Origin: Saccharofermentans sp.
GTDB taxonomy: Bacteria > Bacillota > Clostridia > Saccharofermentanales > Saccharofermentanaceae
Length of the DNA: 64,000 nucleotides
Assembly: GCA_024403695.1 (NCBI GenBank)
Contig: JAKSRI010000001.1
Coordinates: 62,001-126,000, forward strand
Reading direction: 5' to 3'
Shown: piece after piece, positions 40,727 to 47,242 of the stretch
How positions within the stretch are numbered: position 1 is the first letter of the stretch
Layout: each line of letters opens with the position of its first letter
Made by a program: the position numbers and the translations under genes
Notes under the pieces: generated by a model
Databases searched by the model: none
Seen by the model: the letters and a program-made list of their open reading frames with translations, nothing else
Told to the model about the DNA's origin: nothing

Positions 40727-42118
40727 ATGTTGGAAATGCCAAATAAAAAGTTAAATATCACAGAGACAATTCTCCGTGATGCACATCAGTCTCATGCTGC
40801 TACACGTATGAGAATCGAGGACATGCTCCCAGAGTGTGAGCGTCTCGATAATATGGGCTTCTGGTCCATCGAGTGCTGGGGTGGAGCTACATTTGATTCA
40901 TGTATGCGTTTCTTGGGTGAAGATCCATGGGAGAGACTTAGAACTCTTCGTAAGGCTATGCCTAAGACAAATCTTCAGATGCTCCTTCGTGGTCAGAACC
41001 TTCTTGGTTACCGTCACTATGCAGATGACGTAGTAGAGAGCTTCGTTGGTCGTTCCATCGAGAATGGTATCAACGTTATTCGTGTATTCGATGCTCTTAA
41101 CGACGTTCGTAACATGGAAGCAGCTATGAAGGCTGTTAAGAAGTATGGTGGAATTTGTGAGGGTACATTGTCCTACACAACAAGCCCTGTTCATAACGAA
41201 GAGTATTTTGTTAACCAGGCCAAGATTCTCGAGCAGATGGGTGCTGATGTTATCTGTATCAAAGATATGGCTGGTCTTTTGTTGCCATCCGATATCTATT
41301 CTCTCGTAACTAAGTTGAAGGGCGCAGTTGATATTCCATTGCACCTTCACACACATGATACAACTGGTACAGGTGAGATGATTTATTATGCAGCAGCTCT
41401 TGCTGGTGTTGATATCATCGATACAGCTTTGTCTCCATTGGCTACTGGTACATCCCAGCCAGCTACAGAGTCTTTGGTAGCAGCGTTTAAGGGTACACCA
41501 CGTGATACTGGACTTGATCTTTCTGAGCTTAGTAAGTCCGCTGCTCATTTCCGTGGAGTTGCTGCAAAGATGGAATCTGCTGGCTTGATTAGTTCTAAGG
41601 CTCTTCGAGTTGATCCTAATACTCTTATCTATCAGGTTCCAGGCGGAATGCTTAGTAACTTGATTAGTCAGTTGAAGCAGGCTGGCGCTGAAGATAAGTA
41701 CGAGCAGTGTCTCGCTGAGGTTCCACGTGTTCGTAAGGATTTTGGATATCCACCACTTGTTACTCCAACTTCTCAGATTGTTGGTACTCAGGCTGTAATG
41801 AACGTACTTATGGGTGATTACAAGATTTTCCCTAAGGAGTCCAAGATGCTTCTCCACGGTGAGTATGGTCGTTTGCCAGGTGAGGTGAATGAGGATGTTC
41901 GTAAGATGGCTATCGGTGATCAGGAAGTTATCACATGCCGTCCAGCTGATTTGCTCGCTAATGAGATGGATGAGCTCCGCGCTAAGGTATCTGATATTGC
42001 TAAGTGCGAGGAAGATGTACTTAGCTGTGCATTGTTCCCACAGGTTGCTCCTGAATTCATCAAGAAGAGAGACAATATCGAGGAAGTTAAGGAAATTAAC
42101 GTTACTCTTGATTGTTGA
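40727..42118 (+). CDS. Pyruvate/oxaloacetate carboxyltransferase (5S / OadA-like, no biotin domain)
   Basis: 463 aa. TIM-barrel carboxyltransferase domain: ITETILRDAHQSHAATRM (metal Asp), WGGATFDSCMRFL, LRGQNLLGYRHYADDV, CIKDMAGLL with the lysine that becomes carboxylated in this family, and LHLHTHDTTGTG (metal His pair). A conserved carboxylase domain follows (about 300-445). The biotinyl domain that ends many OadA and PycB proteins is absent; biotin comes from the separate carrier gene, as in transcarboxylase 5S. It would exchange CO2 between pyruvate and oxaloacetate. The final 14 codons recur 2.6 kb downstream. Confidence 0.9.
   Translation: MLEMPNKKLNITETILRDAHQSHAATRMRIEDMLPECERLDNMGFWSIECWGGATFDSCMRFLGEDPWERLRTLRKAMPKTNLQMLLRGQNLLGYRHYADDVVESFVGRSIENGINVIRVFDALNDVRNMEAAMKAVKKYGGICEGTLSYTTSPVHNEEYFVNQAKILEQMGADVICIKDMAGLLLPSDIYSLVTKLKGAVDIPLHLHTHDTTGTGEMIYYAAALAGVDIIDTALSPLATGTSQPATESLVAAFKGTPRDTGLDLSELSKSAAHFRGVAAKMESAGLISSKALRVDPNTLIYQVPGGMLSNLISQLKQAGAEDKYEQCLAEVPRVRKDFGYPPLVTPTSQIVGTQAVMNVLMGDYKIFPKESKMLLHGEYGRLPGEVNEDVRKMAIGDQEVITCRPADLLANEMDELRAKVSDIAKCEEDVLSCALFPQVAPEFIKKRDNIEEVKEINVTLDC
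42070..42105 (+). repeat. 36-bp direct repeat, left copy (3' end of carboxyltransferase gene)
   Basis: An identical 36-nt stretch occurs at 44659-44694. This copy is inside the intact gene. Confidence 0.85.
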
Positions 42119-42149
42119 ATTGAATAATTATATGCGCTGAACCCGCGTG

Positions 42150-42178
42150 AAAAGCTCCGACAGTGTCGGGGCTTTTTA
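42150..42178 (+). terminator. Rho-independent terminator
   Basis: AAAAGCTCCGACA pairs with TGTCGGGGCTTTT (one G-U pair) around a 1-nt centre, then TT. It ends the transcarboxylase-like operon in its present form. Confidence 0.88.
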
Positions 42179-42253
42179 TTTGGTGTTTATAAATATTGTT
42201 AGAATGTACTTTTTTTTGTAAAATAAATTATATATTTTTTGGGGGAGAAATTT

Positions 42254-44539
42254 ATGAATAAAGTTATATCGAAGTTTTTTTGTTTACTTATTAGTATAAG
42301 TATTCTTTTTTCAATTGGAATTAACGTTTTTGCTGTGGACGGTGATACTCCAACGGTACCATCTGATATTGTTATTAATGTTAGCCTTGTAGATGAGAAA
42401 GGTAATCTTAGTCCTGCGAAAGTTAATACTTTATTTAATGGTTATTTCCTATCTGGATTTTCTGAGGTTGATTCTTTTACTATTACAGCTGAATATGATA
42501 ATGGTTATACATTTACAAGAGTTGTAAGTGACGTATACTATGATAGTTTCAATTCTTATATTAGAAGTTTTGATAATCCTGGTGATCAGACATATCTTGC
42601 CTCTAAATGCAAAATAACACTTTCAGGCTTTAAAGGATCTTTTGCTATTAATGGATCAACAAACAAAGTAGAGTATTCATCTCCCTACGGTGATATTATT
42701 CTTAACGGAAAATCATATTCTTCTACAAATACGATTAAATTTAAATCCGAGGAAGTGACAGAACCTATTGATTATAAATTGGTAAAATCTGTTCCAGTAA
42801 CTTTTGACGGAGATATTTCTTTTAAATCCTATGGAGGCCTTCTTGATGATGAGCCATATAGCTACAATTTTTCGTTCTGTCTTGATGAATCCCAATATGG
42901 TATTTATAGATGTGATGAAGTTTATTGGACATTGGATGACGATACAACAAAACATTATTACAATTTGAAGAAAATGGGTAATTTTCCTCAGTATTATTTC
43001 TTTATTGAAGTTCCAATGGGAAGTACTGTTCATATTTATAATTTACCTGCAGATGCAATGTTTCATTATGCTTCCGGTTTTCCACCAGCATTTTTAACTA
43101 ATCCTGCTATTAGTGATGGTGATAAAAAGGCATTATTAGATGCATTAGGTTTAACAAATTCACCTACATCAGTTACTTATAATGGTAAAAATATTGATAA
43201 TTATAAAGATTTTGGTGTTGATGAGTATCTTTATACAATTCATAAAAATAATGGTGTCATTGATGATGAAATGAAATTAGATACAAGTGGTGCTATCAGA
43301 TCATTTGGTTTTAAAGATGGATTTGGTATTGAAGTATATATCATGCAGCAGAATTCTCAGTTAATGTTCGGAAAAGCTGAGTCTACTTCAAAATATAATC
43401 AGACAAATAAAGATAATCATTTTGAAATTACATTGTCTGATGAATTAACAGGTAAGCCTAGAACTGAAAAGGTTGGATACTATCTTATCGATTCAAATAC
43501 TGAAACTATTGATTTTGATAATGATGTTCAGTTTTTAATTCCAGATAGTAATGGTATGGTAGAACTCGATGTTCCATATGGAGATTATGTTATTCTAGGT
43601 ACAATTACAGGAAATACTAATAATTTAGCTAATAAGCTTAAAGATATTCATCTTCATTTTAAAGGAAATAAATATTATTCATCAATTCCAGTAAATGCTG
43701 ATAAATTATTATGCATACCTGAATTAGGTTATCTTCCTGTTGGTACAAAATACGAGATTAAAGAAATTACAGATGATTATACTTGTAAAGTAATTAAAGG
43801 TAGCACTTCTGGTACAATAGACGCTAATAACAATCTTAATAATTATGCTAATAGTAACGTTGGATCGATGTTAGATCTTATCAATGGAAATGGTTACGAT
43901 TATGTCCTTTTGGAAAATGTTCGTAATCTTGCATCACTTACTGTTAAAAAGGAAATCATTGGTACTGATGATGGTTCCACTTATGATTTCACTGTGAATT
44001 TTGAGGATGATGCACCTAATTTCCCAAGCTCTCTTGAGTATAAGAGCTCTATTGGAAGTTCAGGTGAATTGACAGTGAAAAAGGTTTCAACTGGTAAATA
44101 TACAGTTACTTTTAGTCTTAAAGCAGGTGAGAGTATAACAATTAGTGGTATTCCTTCTGGTACTTCTTACGAAGTAACTGAATCAGCAGGTGGAGATTAT
44201 ACAACTACTTATAAGGATTGTGTTGGTACTGTTAGAGATGATGTTACAGCAATTGTAATAAATACGCTTAAGGATACTCCAACACCAACACCTACAGATG
44301 AGCCAACTGATACTCCAACACCAACACCAACACCAACACCAACACCTACAGATACAGTAACACCTACACCTACTGCTACTCCGACTCCATCTAGTACAGT
44401 TATAACTACGGGTGAAAGAGCTTCCGTAACAGCTGTATATGCAATTATTCTTATTATATTTGCAGGATTTATGTATAAGAAGCGAGTATATGTGCAGAAA
44501 CATGCTGGTAAATATAGAATTAGAAGCCCGAAATTGTAA
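42254..44539 (+). CDS. Cell-surface protein with pilin-like beta domains and C-terminal anchor
   Basis: 761 aa. A signal peptide (about 1-28) is followed by a long extracellular region. Near residues 560-660 a domain with LTVKKEIIGTDDGSTYDFTV and FSLKAGESITISGIPSGTSYEVTE resembles the Spy0128/DUF5979 pilin-type fold that forms isopeptide bonds. A Thr-Pro repeat spacer (about 678-715) precedes VITTGERAS, a hydrophobic helix and a basic tail (YKKRVYVQKHAGKYRIRSPKL). The end has sorting-signal architecture, but the motif is TTGE rather than LPxTG. ATG follows GGGGGAGAAA; the earlier in-frame start lies in that site. AT-rich codon use and flanking direct repeats mark it as a likely insertion. Confidence 0.75.
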   Translation: MNKVISKFFCLLISISILFSIGINVFAVDGDTPTVPSDIVINVSLVDEKGNLSPAKVNTLFNGYFLSGFSEVDSFTITAEYDNGYTFTRVVSDVYYDSFNSYIRSFDNPGDQTYLASKCKITLSGFKGSFAINGSTNKVEYSSPYGDIILNGKSYSSTNTIKFKSEEVTEPIDYKLVKSVPVTFDGDISFKSYGGLLDDEPYSYNFSFCLDESQYGIYRCDEVYWTLDDDTTKHYYNLKKMGNFPQYYFFIEVPMGSTVHIYNLPADAMFHYASGFPPAFLTNPAISDGDKKALLDALGLTNSPTSVTYNGKNIDNYKDFGVDEYLYTIHKNNGVIDDEMKLDTSGAIRSFGFKDGFGIEVYIMQQNSQLMFGKAESTSKYNQTNKDNHFEITLSDELTGKPRTEKVGYYLIDSNTETIDFDNDVQFLIPDSNGMVELDVPYGDYVILGTITGNTNNLANKLKDIHLHFKGNKYYSSIPVNADKLLCIPELGYLPVGTKYEIKEITDDYTCKVIKGSTSGTIDANNNLNNYANSNVGSMLDLINGNGYDYVLLENVRNLASLTVKKEIIGTDDGSTYDFTVNFEDDAPNFPSSLEYKSSIGSSGELTVKKVSTGKYTVTFSLKAGESITISGIPSGTSYEVTESAGGDYTTTYKDCVGTVRDDVTAIVINTLKDTPTPTPTDEPTDTPTPTPTPTPTPTDTVTPTPTATPTPSSTVITTGERASVTAVYAIILIIFAGFMYKKRVYVQKHAGKYRIRSPKL

Positions 44540-44555
44540 ATAGATAAATAAATAT

Positions 44556-44590
44556 GATTTCCGACAGAAATGTCGGAAATCATTTTGTTT
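44556..44590 (+). terminator. Terminator of the surface-protein gene
   Basis: A perfect 11-bp stem (GATTTCCGACA with TGTCGGAAATC) with a GAAA tetraloop is followed by a T-rich stretch. Confidence 0.85.
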
Positions 44591-44658
44591 CTATAAAAAC
44601 GTTTTAATTTGATGATTTTGGATTAAATTAATTTTTTTGATTTACATTCAAGCTAATA

Positions 44659-44694
44659 AGACAATATCGAGGAAGTTAAGGAAATTAACGTTAC
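44659..44694 (+). repeat. 36-bp direct repeat, right copy (duplicated gene end)
   Basis: Identical to 42070-42105. In frame it continues to encode the last residues of the carboxyltransferase (NIEEVKEINV, then TVDC in place of TLDC) and a TAA. No upstream coding part is present, so this is a gene-end remnant. Confidence 0.85.
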
Positions 44695-44728
44695 AGTTGA
44701 TTGCTAATTGCTGAATTGTTATATTGAT

Positions 44729-44760
44729 GCCCGCCGGTTTTTGCCCCGGCGGGCTTTTTT
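44729..44760 (+). terminator. Strong GC-rich terminator
   Basis: GCCCGCCGG pairs with CCGGCGGGC and is followed by six T. It follows the duplicated gene end and has no intact gene before it, so it may be the original terminator of the carboxyltransferase operon. Confidence 0.92.
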
Positions 44761-44801
44761 GTTGCTTGGAGTAGGCCTTTGGCAGTTGTCTTGTAGCTCG
44801 A

Positions 44802-44918
44802 TTTCATTCCTATAGAAAATTTTTCAAATAGGAATGAAAATTTCATACCTATATAGAAATTTTGAAATGAGAATGAAAATTTCATACCTATACAAAAATT
44901 TTGAAATAGGAATGAAAA
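44802..44918. repeat. Three tandem 39-bp palindromic repeats
   Basis: Units at 44802-44840, 44841-44879 and 44880-44918 have an exact 39-bp period. Each begins TTTCAT(T/A)CCTAT and ends with the complementary ATAGGAATGAAAA or a close variant, so each can fold into one long hairpin. The array stops 6 nt before the end of the frameshifted minus-strand gene. Together with the repeat and terminator upstream it accounts for the gene-less stretch 44540-44924. Confidence 0.85.
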
Positions 44919-44924
44919 TAGAAC

Positions 44925-45717
44925 CTAGATCAAATAGCTATCAATAAAATCGTTGATCATTTTCACATTTAGTGGGTACAAACTAGACTCCATTGTCACA
45001 AAAAGATTCTTTCCAAGCTCGATTCCAACTTTCTTGTATTCTTCAAGTCTATTCAACTGATCAGCGACATATTCAGGATCATCCATAGAGCCCCAATGTT
45101 CCCAATAGATTATTTGTCGATCTCGAATTCGCAATACTCGGAAATCAGGATGAAAACAAACACCATCAATATTAATAGGGTACTCATATTGAAATGGAAT
45201 ATTACGAGCTTCAAGACAATCAACAATATTACCTTCGCTTTTGGAACGCACACGTTTACCAGAGAGAAAAGTGTTTTGCACTGTTAACGAAAAATCCTTT
45301 AGGGATATATTTTTCTGCCTTAAAAGCCTGAATATAAACATCATCACTTAGTAATAGCGCGTCTGGATACAATAATGCATTAATACTTGGGCTGTTTTTA
45401 CTTAATATTGAAGAAATTTCATTATCTGCTTTTTTATTTAGTATGTGATAAATATGAGATAACTCTCTTTTCAAGGGGACAATAGCTTTCTTGGCATAAT
45501 ATATTACAAGAAGTCTATGCATTTCCTTTGTGTTAGAAACATACTTGTATTTATCAGCAGAATTATTCTTATAGTAGTAGCGAAGTTTGCCTCTCTCAAC
45601 TGAAGTTCTAATCCTCAACTCAGGCATCATTTCAACATATCCTTCAAGAAACGTAATCTTATCTCTCAACAAACTAGCGCGCTGGCTAAGAACATCATAA
45701 AAATCATCGTTATACAT
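44925..45717 (-). pseudogene. Frameshifted gene with C-terminal nuclease-like domain
   Basis: Two overlapping frames form one gene. The first (45717 to 45256) gives 153 aa of helical sequence ending GFFVNSAKHFSLW. The second (to 44925) holds a conserved domain: GKRVRSKSEGNIVDCLE, PFQYEYPINIDG, HPDFRVL, IYWEHWGSMDDPEY. This E..D..E/YWEH order resembles PD-(D/E)XK-type nuclease folds found in many Firmicutes proteins of unknown role. Removing one base in the TCTCTCT tract near 45262 joins SAKHFSL to GKRVRSKSE. The start has a strong GGAGG site. A TTGTCGG array lies in its promoter. A recent inactivation, a slippage-dependent product or a sequence error are all possible. Confidence 0.7.
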
Positions 45718-45742
45718 ATCTACCTCCTAATAAAACACTAGC

Positions 45743-45809
45743 AAAAAACGAACCCGAATTGGCCGACAATTACCGACAATTTCCGACAAAAACCGACAAT
45801 TTCCGACAA
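45743..45809 (-). promoter_or_regulatory. TTGTCGG repeat array plus GGGT..CGTTTTTT element (copy 2)
   Basis: Five copies of CCGACAA (45763, 45773, 45783, 45793, 45803) stand at an exact 10-bp period; read on the minus strand they are TTGTCGG. Seven nt toward the gene comes GGGTTCGTTTTTT (45755-45743). The array begins 45 nt before the ATG at 45717, the same layout and orientation as at 15810-15866. Confidence 0.65.
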
Positions 45810-45860
45810 TTCATATACATCAAGAAAAACATCATTTATACTAAGGTGTTAGCGGGTGTA

Positions 45861-45895
45861 TATAATCCGTAAATTAACTAGACAAATCGTGTCTA
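45861..45895 (+). promoter_or_regulatory. -10 box and TAGACA palindrome before the HTH gene
   Basis: TATAAT (45861-45866) is followed by TAGACA-AATCG-TGTCTA (45879-45895), a 17-bp palindrome just downstream of the expected start of transcription. It could be the operator for autoregulation. Confidence 0.4.
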
Positions 45896-45982
45896 ATCCC
45901 CGTAAAATCGGCATTTCTCACTTTGTGTCGTGGCGCGGCGAAGAACAAAAGCGCATGATGACGTCGTAAGGAGGTTAACCCC

Positions 45983-46540
45983 ATGGATCAGGTAAAAATT
46001 GGAAGTTTTCTTAAGGAACTTCGTAAAGGAAAAGGTCTTACTCAGGAACAGTTAGCTGATAAGTTCGGCGTGGCCGGCAGAACAGTCAGCAGATGGGAGA
46101 CCGGAAGTAACTTACCAGACCTCGCGATTATCGTTGAGCTGGCAGATTTTTATGACGTCGACATCAGAGATATTTTCGACGGAGAAAGGAAAAGTGAGAT
46201 TATGAATACAGAAATGAAGGACACATTATTACAGGCAGCAGATTATGCAGATGAGGGCAAGAATAGACTTCTTAAGAATGTAAGAAACATCACTATAGTT
46301 GGTACAGTTTGTTTGATTGCCGCACTTATGATGGAGGATCTTCCATCTAGTCACTTTGTTGAGTCTGGCAGAGGCGTACTTTGTGGTGTTGGACTTGGTG
46401 CTCTCATTACTAATATTCTTTATACAACAGGCATCCTGGCGAAAGTAAAAGAAAAGAAAAATGACAAGGCATTTGCAATACTATTTATCGCGTTCTTTAT
46501 TGTTTCTGCAATCTTCTTCTTTAGAGCAATTTTCGGATAA
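45983..46540 (+). CDS. XRE-family HTH regulator with membrane domain
   Basis: 185 aa. The N-terminal HTH domain (about 1-65) is a textbook Cro/C1 type: IGSFLKELRKGKGLTQEQLADKFGVAGRTVSRWETG, with FGVAGRTVSRWE as the recognition part (quoted as GLTQEQLADKFGV and RTVSRWETGSNLPDL). A linker (about 70-100) leads to three membrane helices (about 101-185). Such membrane-tethered XRE proteins are common in Firmicutes and may respond to membrane or envelope state. GGAGG precedes the ATG. The next gene, a GNAT acetyltransferase, starts at the base after its stop. Confidence 0.85.
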   Translation: MDQVKIGSFLKELRKGKGLTQEQLADKFGVAGRTVSRWETGSNLPDLAIIVELADFYDVDIRDIFDGERKSEIMNTEMKDTLLQAADYADEGKNRLLKNVRNITIVGTVCLIAALMMEDLPSSHFVESGRGVLCGVGLGALITNILYTTGILAKVKEKKNDKAFAILFIAFFIVSAIFFFRAIFG

Positions 46541-47104
46541 ATGAACTACATAAAAGCAGACATTAAGCTTACCAAGAGGCTTTACAAGGAGTTTTTGATA
46601 CCAAACTTTAAAGACGACGAACTAAAGCCTCTTGCCATAATTAAGCACCACATGCGCAAGGGTAATTATGAGGTAACTGCGCTAAAGGAAAACGACGACA
46701 TTATTGCCGTCGCTTTCGTCATGTTTGCCCCTGACAGAAGTTCGCGTCTTCTGGATTATTTCGTCGTGGGCGAAAGCCATAGAAGTCAGGGCGTGGGCGG
46801 TAAGTTCCTGCAAAGCTTAAAGGACGACACGCCACTTATCATCGAGACGGAATCCATCAAGGAAACCGTGTCCGAAAGTGAACGCGCCGACAGGTTAAGA
46901 CGTGACGCTTTCTATGAGAAAAACGGCGTGCATAAGTCAGAGTACTCAGCAAAAATCTGGAGCTGCCTTTATGACATCTGGTGCCTGGGTGACGTCCAAA
47001 TAGAAGAAGACGTAATCAAACACTACGACAACCTATATAAGTCCATGATTCCTAAGAAAATGTATGACAAATTCTGTACAATTCCGTATAAAGATTTGCC
47101 TTAA
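46541..47104 (+). CDS. GNAT-family N-acetyltransferase
   Basis: 187 aa. The acetyl-CoA-binding segment YFVVGESHRSQGVGGKFLQSL fits the GNAT motif A pattern (V...R.QG.G..L), quoted in part as HRSQGVGGKFLQ; the preceding strand is LLDYFVV. The C-terminal region is longer than usual and helical (VIKHYDNLYKSMIPKKMYDKF). The substrate is unknown. It starts directly at the stop of the HTH gene, so the two are coupled and a shared stress or envelope role is possible. Its 3' end contains the -35 of the pnp promoter. Confidence 0.75.
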   Translation: MNYIKADIKLTKRLYKEFLIPNFKDDELKPLAIIKHHMRKGNYEVTALKENDDIIAVAFVMFAPDRSSRLLDYFVVGESHRSQGVGGKFLQSLKDDTPLIIETESIKETVSESERADRLRRDAFYEKNGVHKSEYSAKIWSCLYDIWCLGDVQIEEDVIKHYDNLYKSMIPKKMYDKFCTIPYKDLP

Positions 47105-47123
47105 ATTTTCTTTGTATTATAAT
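47096..47123 (+). promoter_or_regulatory. pnp promoter
   Basis: TTGCCT (47096-47101) and TATAAT (47118-47123), spacer 16. The predicted start of transcription (about 47130) lies just before the leader hairpin. Confidence 0.55.
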
Positions 47124-47137
47124 AAATGGGTTTAAAG

Positions 47138-47212
47138 GGAGAGTAGGGTGTAGGTTGAGCACCTGATGATACTTTATAAAGTACACAGATGTTGAACCTA
47201 CGAACTACCTCC
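47138..47212 (+). promoter_or_regulatory. Long structured hairpin in the pnp leader
   Basis: An almost continuous stem is visible. GGAG(A)GTAG at 47138-47146 pairs with CTACCTCC at 47205-47212. GTAGGTT at 47150 pairs with AACCTAC at 47195. An interrupted AGCA.CTG/CAG.TGTT stem follows, and TACTT/AAGTA closes the tip near 47175. In E. coli a comparable pnp leader stem is cut by RNase III and mediates PNPase autocontrol; the same role is inferred here. Confidence 0.6.
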
Positions 47213-47242
47213 TAAGAAATAATTTTTTGAAGGAGAATCAAA

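Noticed and set aside
44183..44583. Minus-strand frames over the Thr-Pro repeats with runs of Cys/Trp or Gly/Val
   Set aside because: These are translations of the ACACCAACA-type repeat of the surface-protein gene on the wrong strand.
44691..44885. 64-codon minus-strand frame across the GC-rich terminator
   Set aside because: It reads through a terminator hairpin and palindromic repeats; the sequence is repeat-derived.
44802..44918. CRISPR-like array
   Set aside because: The 39-bp units abut directly with no spacers, and there are no cas genes nearby.
45761..45810. Replication origin iterons
   Set aside because: The 10-bp period is iteron-like, but no replication initiator gene or AT-rich unwinding region is nearby, and a second copy of the module lies before a Tad-like operon.
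47138..47212. T-box or known metabolite riboswitch before pnp
   Set aside because: No T-box sequence or terminator/antiterminator pair is present; the structure is a single rod.
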